From: an uncultured Lachnospiraceae bacterium
Lineage (GTDB): Bacteria > Bacillota > Clostridia > Lachnospirales > Lachnospiraceae
DNA length: 12,036 nucleotides
NCBI GenBank assembly: GCA_905236275.1
Contig: CAJOPI010000211.1
Location: 1 to 12,036, forward strand
Direction: 5' to 3'
Part shown: positions 6,000-12,036 of the stretch, piece by piece
Position numbering within the stretch: the first letter of the stretch is position 1
How the letters are laid out: each line of letters starts with the position of its first letter
Notes under the pieces: generated by a model
Database searches by the model: none
What the model was told of the DNA's origin: nothing
What the model saw: only the letters and a program-made list of their open reading frames with translations
Translations under genes and position numbers: made by a program

Positions 6000-8900
6000 T
6001 TATAGTTTCCTCCTGCGCACCCTCTTACAGATGAACGCAATCGCAATAAGCATTACAGCAGCTCCCGCCACTTTGTAAGGAAGAGTTCCCCTACCGCCGG
6101 TAGACGGAAGGACGTAGCTCGTTATCTTTCTGTTGGTTATTGTTACTGAGCCGAAGGAATTCTGCTCACTGTCAAAGGTCATTTCATAATCTGCGCTGTA
6201 ATCCTCACCATTGTAACTGTAGGTCACCGAATAGGTTTTGGAATAAAGATCCTCTTCCTTTACGCAATAAATATATTTATTTCCGCTGACATCATATATC
6301 GGCAGATCATTAACGGTAACCGTCCAGCCGTTTTCCCTGTCAAGAGAGGTCTGAACCACATTATCCCATTCCGAGGAATCGGTTTTCCGCATTATCAGCA
6401 CATTCAGGACCGCCGTATGCGACTCTGATTCATCCTGTCCCTGATTATCAAGCCATATCTTATTTACCGAGAGTGATGCCGTCCTCGTGTTTTCAAACGC
6501 CGGAGCTCCATCGCTGTAATCTTCATCCCAGTCCTCGATAAATTTGTTGTTATAATTAGCACTTGTATCAGGATTATCCCCAAGATAAAGTGATTCCTTT
6601 GCTATGATATTGTTATCATTGAAATCATTTTTCTCCGAATAACTGATATCTGCACCCAAGTAATAGAAGTCTTCATCAAGTTTTGTATCAGACGTATATT
6701 TCTCAGGATTCGTCATTTTTTCATAACTATATTCTTTCTCAAACTTCGTATACTTCTTCGATACAACAATCTGCAGGTAGTAAGTTCTCGAATCATAGGA
6801 TATTCCGTTCTTTCCGTCATCCGTCTCGCTTATCTTGTAGATATAGGTTCCCTCATACCTGAAAGAAACAGCACCAAACGAAGCAAGTGCGTTCCAGACT
6901 CCTCCGCTTTTCTCCGCATCGACAGCCGATACTGTAGCGATCTCTTTTTCCGGCATGGGCTGACTGTCAAGCGATACATCATTTCCTGCCGAATCATGAG
7001 CACTATAGCTGACCGCTTCAATCCTGAAGCTGAATTCGAGATCAGAATCCCAGCTGTCACTGTTAAAATTCTTATTTATGACAATCGGTCCTATCGGTAT
7101 GCTGTAGTAATTGCAAACCTGGACAGTCTGTGTATGAGAGTCGTTGTCAACTGAGCTGTCACCGACCTTTACGTTATCAGGTCCCGTATTATTATGGTTT
7201 TTAAGGTCAACAGAAAATACTTTCCTGTAATTATCCCCGCCTACACCATGCTGTTCATTAACGTTTGGTGCTCCTTCGGTATCAACAGTCAGATCATATT
7301 TGGTTACCCTGCAGAATCTTGCATCATCAATCGCCCTGCTGACATTTTCCTCAGGATGATATTCGAAGGTATAGCCATCACCAACTTCATCAACTGTATA
7401 GGTTCCTGCCGGTATTCCTATAAGCGTCCACTGTGCATTATGATTATATGCCACGTCATAACTGTTCCCGGTCGTATTGTGTTTCCCGTCAGAGTCTGCT
7501 TCTGCCTCGTATTCCACTGCCCAGCCTTCAACCGTTTCAGTAGAAGTCGTATAGCCTGTAAACACAATATAATTTCCGGTATCATTGTTGGTTACTCTGA
7601 ATACAACATTTGACAAAAGAGCCGTTCCTGTCGCATTCCTGACCATCTTAGTTCCATAGTCATTGACTACCATCTTGTGGATTCTCAGGTTTCCTTTACC
7701 CGTATTGTAAAATGCCACATCATTGGCATCCCTGATTATTCCGTTCGAAGAATTATTTGCACCGTTTCCGATCCATTTAAAGTAGTTTAGTTTTTCACTT
7801 CCATCTTTTCGTGTATCTATTTCAGAGCCCTGTCTGTAATATCTTATGCCATGCTCTGTTCCTGTAGGATTATCAACTTTTACGATTATATAACTTTCAT
7901 CCCTCTCAACATTCGCATCGGACACGCTGTTTTCGGTTATAACGAAGTAAACATTATTGTTATATATATACTCAGACTTTATGTTTGTCGTAAAGGAAAT
8001 ACTTTTTCCGTCATTCTCAAGACTGTCTGTAAGAGTTTCCAGACTGCCCTCGTTTTTCAATACCCTGACCGTAAACTGAAATTTATGATCTCCGGGGTCT
8101 CCGCCGTTCAGGTACTTATAAAGTCCCAGTGTCACGCTTCCATTACCTGAACTGTTATTGAATACAGGTCTGTTTTCATCAGTATATTTATTAGCGCAGC
8201 TTTCATCCGTATAATATACCGGTTCTGAAGCTATATAGTAATTCTTTCCATTATTTTTAAGCGTAACCGTAACTTTGGCATAGTAAACCGTCGTATCGGC
8301 TATATAGGCATTCCCGTTGCTGTCATTTATTCCGGCGGTCTCCGCTATTTTATAAATAAATTCCTGACTGTCCCCGACATTGCTTAGACTCGTGTTTTTA
8401 TCATTGTAGGTAATCGTGCTGAAACTGATATCATGAGCATCATTTTCTACAGTCTCAACCTCTTCCCATGAATCCGAGGATTTTTCATATAATGTAAACT
8501 TAAAGCCCGATGCCGTTGCATAAGCACCGTCTATGTTCTTGTAGGCCTCTATCGTCGCAGTTCCGCTTATCTGCCTTATACCTGTGTAAATGTTGTGCCA
8601 TTCACCGGAAGATATATATACGGTACTTGCGACAAGCCAGCCTGCCGAGGTTCCATAGTTATACCATGCCGAGGTCGGGGCAATAAAGGTTCCGACTATC
8701 GAACCGCAGGCATTTATCGTTGTGGATTTTGTAAAATTCCAGATGATAGTCTGAGCAACGGAACTGTATTCATTACTGTTTATCATACCATCTGTATAAG
8801 TGCCGTTTACACCATATTTAAACAGATTTATGGTTCTGTCTGAATCCACATTGAAAACAATTGTCTGTCCGTCGTTTTTGTAAATCTGCAGCCATTCAGC

Positions 8901-10676
8901 CTTCGCAATATGATCCATATCATCGGCAGTCATATTAACGTAATAGGTGCCGTCCACCCGGTCACGAATGTCAACCTTATACTTTGTATCACTGTTATTC
9001 GGGTCAACCTTTTCAAGATAGACTGTCTGACTTCTTGACGCGAGTTCCGTTGATGCAGCCTTAGCATAGGTAATCATATCCGACACGTCAGACTTTATCT
9101 CATCCGAGCTGTAGCTTGTATCAACCTTGAAATATGTCCTGTCATTTCCACTGTTATTCAGCTGACCGGAATATTCCTCCGGAATAAGGAAGTACGCCGG
9201 ATATGAACCTCCTCTGTAATTCAGTGTATATCCCGATGCGATCGAGCCTATCATAAAGGTCTGTTCAGCTTCGTTCGTAAGATTGTTTCCGGTCTGGCTC
9301 TGAGCATTTGCAACAAGCTGTGCGGCGAAGTTTGTCTGCGAATCTCCGTAAAGTGAGAAGGTATTGGCTGTAATACCGAAATTTATCGCATCTCCAAGAA
9401 CGGTTTCATAATTATCCGTTCCGGCTTCATGACTGTGATAGACTGTAATTGCATAAATCGAAAAACTCTCTTCACTGAACTCAATCTTCTCAGTTTCTTC
9501 AACCTCTGCCGTTGCCTCCGTAAGAGTCCTGACCTCGATATCGTTCGAACTTATTGCTGTAGCATCCTGAGTCGTCGTTATTTCTTCTGTTTCTTTCACT
9601 TCTTCCTTTATGGGAAGGTGTACCACTACCAGATCTTCCTTATTCTCGACGGAAAGCTCCTCTGAAAGCTGGTTTTTCTTAAATTCCACACTTATGCTGA
9701 CTGCTCCCTCTTTCGGCTGGATTTCCTGCCCTTCCGAAATAAAGGCAATATCATACATGAGCGTATTGTTCTCAGTATGACGCAGCGATTCTTCCTGTCC
9801 TGCTTCTTCGGCAATTTCTTCTGCTTTTTCGTTCAGTGCCTCCATATAGGCATCATAATTATAGCCCTCAGTGTCCGCTGTAAGTTCTGTCACCTGAAGT
9901 TCTGCATCATCCGGAATTGCGGATGCTTCTTTGATTGTTGCCGTTATGCTTATCTTACTGTCTGAATATTTGTATTCGGTTCTGTTTGCGGATACACTGT
10001 TCTCGGATACACTATTGTCGGACACTGAATTGTCCGAAACAGTTTCATCCTCAACCGAATTATCCGATACAGCTTCTTCCTCTTCTTCCGCCGAATTATC
10101 AGAAACAGCTTCTGCGCTGTCTTCTGAAACGCTGTCGTTCTCGTCAGAATTTTCTTCTGCTGAATTTTCGGAAACACCGCTCGTTTCTGCTGAAATCTCT
10201 GTATTTTCTGCTGCAGCTTCCTCCGTTCCGGATTCAGTTTCACTCTCCCCATCATTGCTGTTGTCAGTTTCTTCAGCATTCTCAGTTTCTGAATTTCCTT
10301 CTACGGATTCCTCAGGCTCTGCTTCTTCAGCGGATTCTTCATTCTCACCGGAGTCTTCTTCTCCGCCTCCATCTTCGTTGCCTTCATCCTCATCGCCGTC
10401 ATTTTCGTTCTCGCCGGAATCCTCATCCCCGTCAGAGTCCTCGTCCCCGGAATCCTCTATTTCTTCATCTTCGCCTTCATCATCATTTCCCTCGTTATAG
10501 GTCATTCCGATTTCGTCGGCGGTCTCTTCCGAAACCGCCGTAGCCGGCTTGTTCAGGGCATAAAAAGTTCCTATGCCTGCAAGCATTGCAAGCACAAGAA
10601 TTATGGCAAGCCACTTTTTATATCTTTCATGCCGCGCTATGTAGTTTTTCGCACGCTCTAAGTCGATTTTACGCAT
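6000..10676 (-). CDS. pilus tip adhesin with choice-of-anchor A-like head, LPSTGG
   Basis: This is a 1558-residue surface protein. A basic n-region of about 20 residues precedes a helix (22-40), with probable cleavage at ATA|VS (after 47). Residues 60-230 are acidic and Ser-rich low complexity ending in VSDNS-type repeats. Residues about 235-420 form an uncertain domain rich in Glu and Thr. Residues about 425-705 resemble the choice-of-anchor A domain, with INFGITANTFSLYG near the start and WNFTKSTTINACGSIVGTFIAP (646-667) near the end. Then come Spy0128/FctA-like isopeptide repeats (about 706-842 and 845-992, acids E779 and E915), a SpaA-like unit (about 995-1190, E-box YTVDEVGDGY), another FctA-like unit (about 1196-1398, E1284), and a Cna_B unit (1399-1517, K1406 and N1515). 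LPSTGG lies at 1523-1528, then a helix and a basic tail. Such giant LPXTG proteins encoded ahead of a major pilin are usually tip adhesins. No von Willebrand A domain is seen. Confidence 0.85.
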   Translation of the reverse strand: MRKIDLERAKNYIARHERYKKWLAIILVLAMLAGIGTFYALNKPATAVSEETADEIGMTYNEGNDDEGEDEEIEDSGDEDSDGDEDSGENENDGDEDEGNEDGGGEEDSGENEESAEEAEPEESVEGNSETENAEETDNSNDGESETESGTEEAAAENTEISAETSGVSENSAEENSDENDSVSEDSAEAVSDNSAEEEEEAVSDNSVEDETVSDNSVSDNSVSENSVSANRTEYKYSDSKISITATIKEASAIPDDAELQVTELTADTEGYNYDAYMEALNEKAEEIAEEAGQEESLRHTENNTLMYDIAFISEGQEIQPKEGAVSISVEFKKNQLSEELSVENKEDLVVVHLPIKEEVKETEEITTTQDATAISSNDIEVRTLTEATAEVEETEKIEFSEESFSIYAITVYHSHEAGTDNYETVLGDAINFGITANTFSLYGDSQTNFAAQLVANAQSQTGNNLTNEAEQTFMIGSIASGYTLNYRGGSYPAYFLIPEEYSGQLNNSGNDRTYFKVDTSYSSDEIKSDVSDMITYAKAASTELASRSQTVYLEKVDPNNSDTKYKVDIRDRVDGTYYVNMTADDMDHIAKAEWLQIYKNDGQTIVFNVDSDRTINLFKYGVNGTYTDGMINSNEYSSVAQTIIWNFTKSTTINACGSIVGTFIAPTSAWYNYGTSAGWLVASTVYISSGEWHNIYTGIRQISGTATIEAYKNIDGAYATASGFKFTLYEKSSDSWEEVETVENDAHDISFSTITYNDKNTSLSNVGDSQEFIYKIAETAGINDSNGNAYIADTTVYYAKVTVTLKNNGKNYYIASEPVYYTDESCANKYTDENRPVFNNSSGNGSVTLGLYKYLNGGDPGDHKFQFTVRVLKNEGSLETLTDSLENDGKSISFTTNIKSEYIYNNNVYFVITENSVSDANVERDESYIIVKVDNPTGTEHGIRYYRQGSEIDTRKDGSEKLNYFKWIGNGANNSSNGIIRDANDVAFYNTGKGNLRIHKMVVNDYGTKMVRNATGTALLSNVVFRVTNNDTGNYIVFTGYTTSTETVEGWAVEYEAEADSDGKHNTTGNSYDVAYNHNAQWTLIGIPAGTYTVDEVGDGYTFEYHPEENVSRAIDDARFCRVTKYDLTVDTEGAPNVNEQHGVGGDNYRKVFSVDLKNHNNTGPDNVKVGDSSVDNDSHTQTVQVCNYYSIPIGPIVINKNFNSDSWDSDLEFSFRIEAVSYSAHDSAGNDVSLDSQPMPEKEIATVSAVDAEKSGGVWNALASFGAVSFRYEGTYIYKISETDDGKNGISYDSRTYYLQIVVSKKYTKFEKEYSYEKMTNPEKYTSDTKLDEDFYYLGADISYSEKNDFNDNNIIAKESLYLGDNPDTSANYNNKFIEDWDEDYSDGAPAFENTRTASLSVNKIWLDNQGQDESESHTAVLNVLIMRKTDSSEWDNVVQTSLDRENGWTVTVNDLPIYDVSGNKYIYCVKEEDLYSKTYSVTYSYNGEDYSADYEMTFDSEQNSFGSVTITNRKITSYVLPSTGGRGTLPYKVAGAAVMLIAIAFICKRVRRRKL
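9984..10175 (-). repeat. VSDNS / VSENS-encoding degenerate repeats
   Basis: This segment encodes residues 168-231 of the tip adhesin. It holds copies of VSDNS or close variants at residues 168, 183, 191, 203, 213, 218, 223 and 228. The last four are perfectly tandem with a five-residue (15-base) period. Acidic runs separate the earlier copies. I recall similar VSDN/VSEN tracts after signal peptides in other Lachnospiraceae surface proteins, and I know of no assigned function. Confidence 0.75.
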
Positions 10677-10695
10677 ATTCCCCTCTTCTTAGACG

Positions 10696-10732
10696 GCAGA
10701 CCGCATATCCTGTCCTTCTTCTGCGGCTCTGC
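10696..10732 (-). promoter_or_regulatory. ten-pair stem-loop before the tip adhesin gene
   Basis: On the minus strand GCAGA-CCGCA pairs with TGCGG-TCTGC, interrupted by a single bulged G, around a 16-base purine-rich loop. It lies between the signal peptidase stop and the tip gene ribosome site (GAGGGG). No U-tract follows. Its place suggests an effect on the ratio between the first two genes and the pilin genes. Confidence 0.5.
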
Positions 10733-10735
10733 ACC

Positions 10736-11329
10736 TTATAACTTTCCGAATGTCTTTAGAGGAAAGATTCTGAATATCGCCTTTCCTATAAGCTGTTCCT
10801 CTGAAACACATCCTACTGTCGAAGACCTCGAATCTATCGAGACGCTTCTGTGATCTCCCAGCACAAAATACCTGCTCTCAGGCACCTGATACGGGAATGT
10901 GATGTCGTAAGGCTCAAGAGATTTCTCTGACACATATTCCTCTTCGAGCTCAACACCATTTACAGTTACATTTCCTTTTGAATCAATATTTATCCAGTCG
11001 CCCGGATTTCCGATAACCCTCTTTATGAGCACCTTATTGTTGTAATAAAAGGCTATAAGGTCGCCCGTTTTGAATTTCTTTGTATTCTGAGCTATGATTA
11101 TCTGTCCTGATTCCAGCGAGGGCGACATACTGTCCCCTGTAACCTTCAGTACAGTTATGAAGAAGGTCGATATCAGGATTGCTATCGCTATGACAAAGAC
11201 AAGCACAAACATTGTACGTCTGAAAATCTTATTGTACTCATGCCTGCTCTCTTCTCTTGCAAGCTCTTTTTTCAATTCTTCTATACTCGGCTTGTATGCT
11301 TTTTCTTCTTTTTTCTCTTCTTTAGGCAT
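10736..11329 (-). CDS. type I signal peptidase, pilus-linked
   Basis: This 197-residue membrane serine protease removes signal peptides from exported proteins. Residues 1-37 are highly charged and cytoplasmic, and one helix spans about 38-60. The catalytic Ser67 lies in VTGDSMSPSL and the general-base Lys103 in LIKRVIGNPGD. The C-terminal box VLGDHRSVSIDSR (156-168) is present, with His in place of the usual Asn of GDN. Length and single-helix layout fit Gram-positive SipS-type enzymes. The ATG at 11329 has AGGGA five bases upstream and overlaps the end of the coiled-coil gene by eight bases. A GTG at 11356 would add nine residues but has no ribosome site at good distance. Signal peptidases encoded in pilus islands, such as SipA/LepA of streptococci, are known to help pilus assembly, so this copy is probably dedicated to the pilins downstream. 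Confidence 0.93.
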   Translation of the reverse strand: MPKEEKKEEKAYKPSIEELKKELAREESRHEYNKIFRRTMFVLVFVIAIAILISTFFITVLKVTGDSMSPSLESGQIIIAQNTKKFKTGDLIAFYYNNKVLIKRVIGNPGDWINIDSKGNVTVNGVELEEEYVSEKSLEPYDITFPYQVPESRYFVLGDHRSVSIDSRSSTVGCVSEEQLIGKAIFRIFPLKTFGKL

Positions 11330-11876
11330 TTTTATCCCTGATTTCCTGAGCTTCACGTTCTGCTTCCGCTATTATTTCCTTTGCCTTTTCCCTTGAATCT
11401 GCTACCAGAGCCTTTACATCACTAACTTCCTTCTCAACCTGCTGCCTCAGCTTTTCCTTGTAAATCTCTATTGACAGCTCTGCATCCTTCATAACTCCTG
11501 TAAGTGCAAAGCAGGCTTCCGCAAGAGACCCTGTATTCTTTATCTGTGAGAGCTGGTAGTCAACTTCCCTTCTTATTTCTTCTTTTTCCCTCTCCAGCCT
11601 GGCTTTGAGTCCTTTTATGTCCTTATCGAACTTAGCCTGCATCTCTGCCTTCTGCTCGTTGAATTTGCGCCTCATCTCGGCACGTTCTTCCTCGAAGTTC
11701 TTAAGCATTACGGCACGTTCTTCAGCCATCTCATGCTGCAGCTTCAGTTTTTCTTCCTGAAGTTCAGCTTTAAGTTCTTCCTCATGCTTCTTTGCCGCCT
11801 CTGCATCTTCCGAAAAGCCTATCATCATATTCAGAAGCTCTCTGCGGCTGAGTTTTCTTAAATCGGTCTCTGCCAT
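11322..11876 (-). CDS. cytoplasmic coiled-coil protein of pilus loci, unknown function
   Basis: This 184-residue, strongly charged protein has no signal peptide or membrane helix. The N-terminus DLRKLSRRELLNMMIGFSED (5-24) is a short motif I recall at the start of Firmicutes proteins encoded near sortase and signal-peptidase genes. Residues about 27-103 form a continuous coiled coil built on an 11-residue period, with hydrophobic residues (M, F, L, I) at positions 2 and 9 of each unit. A conserved-looking block GSLAEACFALTGVMKDAELSIEIY (116-139) follows, matching the GSIAEAxLxLxGVFEAAQ motif of the same proteins. A second helical region (140-184) ends the chain. It is the first gene of the pilus operon and overlaps the signal peptidase gene. 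Annotation pipelines sometimes call relatives DNA repair proteins, for which I see no sign. A scaffold or assembly-site role is only a guess. A GGGAAAAG ribosome site lies close to the ATG. Confidence 0.82.
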   Translation of the reverse strand: MAETDLRKLSRRELLNMMIGFSEDAEAAKKHEEELKAELQEEKLKLQHEMAEERAVMLKNFEEERAEMRRKFNEQKAEMQAKFDKDIKGLKARLEREKEEIRREVDYQLSQIKNTGSLAEACFALTGVMKDAELSIEIYKEKLRQQVEKEVSDVKALVADSREKAKEIIAEAEREAQEIRDKNA

Positions 11877-11901
11877 TGCTTTTCCCTATAAAACTTTCAA
11901 A

Positions 11902-11929
11902 AATATATCAAGCGGTTGTTATCTGAAAA
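11902..11929 (-). promoter_or_regulatory. promoter candidate for the pilus operon
   Basis: The minus strand reads TTTTCA (11929-11924), 16 bases, then TATATT (11907-11902). These match four and five of six bases of the sigma-A consensus. Transcription would begin near 11895, giving a leader of about 20 bases with the ribosome site. A weaker alternative upstream is TTAACA, 16 bases, GATAAC. The rest of 11877-12036 is A/T-rich and holds no gene that I can see. Confidence 0.4.
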
Positions 11930-11984
11930 CTTAGTTTACTGTTAAAATTTAGAATATATGACTATAGTGCAAAATGATTCCTAC

Positions 11985-12016
11985 GGATTGTTTCGTGCTT
12001 CGCACTCCCACAATCC
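11985..12016. repeat. bulged palindromic hairpin at right window edge
   Basis: GGATTGT (11985-11991) and ACAATCC (12010-12016) form a seven-pair outer stem. Inside, GTGC (11995-11998) and GCAC (12002-12005) form a four-pair inner stem with loop TTC, separated from the outer stem by three- and four-base bulges. It lies about 110 bases before the pilus operon start and about 55 bases before the promoter candidate. It could be the end of an upstream transcript or a dispersed palindromic repeat related to the partial one at 1-23. Confidence 0.6.
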
Positions 12017-12036
12017 TCCCCCATATTCGCATTCTC

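Noticed and set aside
5973..6000. Separate promoter for the shaft pilin
   Set aside because: No -35/-10 pair with 16-18 base spacing could be found in the gap between the tip and shaft genes. The stem-loop there is a simpler explanation for unequal expression.
9096..9122. DxSxS motif (DTSYS, residues 519-523) in the tip adhesin as a metal site of a von Willebrand A domain
   Set aside because: It lacks the preceding hydrophobic strand, the Gly-Ser-Met context and the other metal-site motifs, and it falls inside the choice-of-anchor A-like region.
9931..10543. Long plus-strand open frames encoding Ser-rich and Arg/His/Pro-rich proteins
   Set aside because: They are opposite the Glu/Asp/Ser low-complexity segment of the tip adhesin. 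Codon bias there leaves the complementary frames free of stops, and neither has a ribosome site or a credible composition.

Overview
The window looks like part of a low-to-moderate GC Gram-positive chromosome, most likely a gut Clostridia member of Lachnospiraceae type. The reasons are LPXTG cell-wall proteins, two sortases, AGGAGG-like ribosome sites before nearly every gene, Ser/Asp-rich VSDNS protein repeats, and a coiled-coil gene of a kind I recall next to pilus genes in Lachnospiraceae and Ruminococcaceae. The family assignment is from memory, not from a search. All supported genes lie on the minus strand, so gene order reads from right to left.

Right and centre (about 11930 down to 1683): a compact, apparently complete sortase-assembled pilus operon of seven genes. 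In order of transcription it encodes a cytoplasmic coiled-coil protein (11876-11322), a type I signal peptidase (11329-10736), a 1558-residue tip adhesin with a choice-of-anchor A-like head and an LPSTGG signal (10676-6000), the major shaft pilin with LPSTGG (5928-4408), a class C pilin-polymerising sortase (4320-3487), a small base-type pilin with LPQTGQ and a poly-Asp wall linker (3458-2388), and a second sortase (2391-1747) that probably anchors the fibre to the wall. A promoter candidate precedes the first gene and an intrinsic terminator follows the last. Stem-loops without clear U-tracts sit in the three longest gaps, before the tip gene, before the shaft gene and before the class C sortase gene. 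These could set unequal expression of the parts.

Left (about 1701 down to 83): a second, unrelated three-gene unit: a Dabb-domain protein, a 63-residue two-helix membrane protein, and an S66-family LD-carboxypeptidase (muropeptide recycling or MccF-like). Its promoter candidate is nested inside the terminator hairpin of the pilus operon.

The two window edges carry similar short palindromic elements (1-23 and 11985-12016), which may belong to one dispersed repeat family. No tRNA, rRNA, CRISPR array, transposase or integrase is visible. There is no stretch over 300 bases without a gene; the longest is 11877-12036, which holds the promoter candidate and one hairpin.

Likely working model (inference): the signal peptidase processes pilin precursors, the class C sortase links shaft pilins and caps them with the tip adhesin, the second sortase attaches the base pilin to peptidoglycan, and the coiled-coil protein has an unknown cytoplasmic role. 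It is the least explained part of the system.
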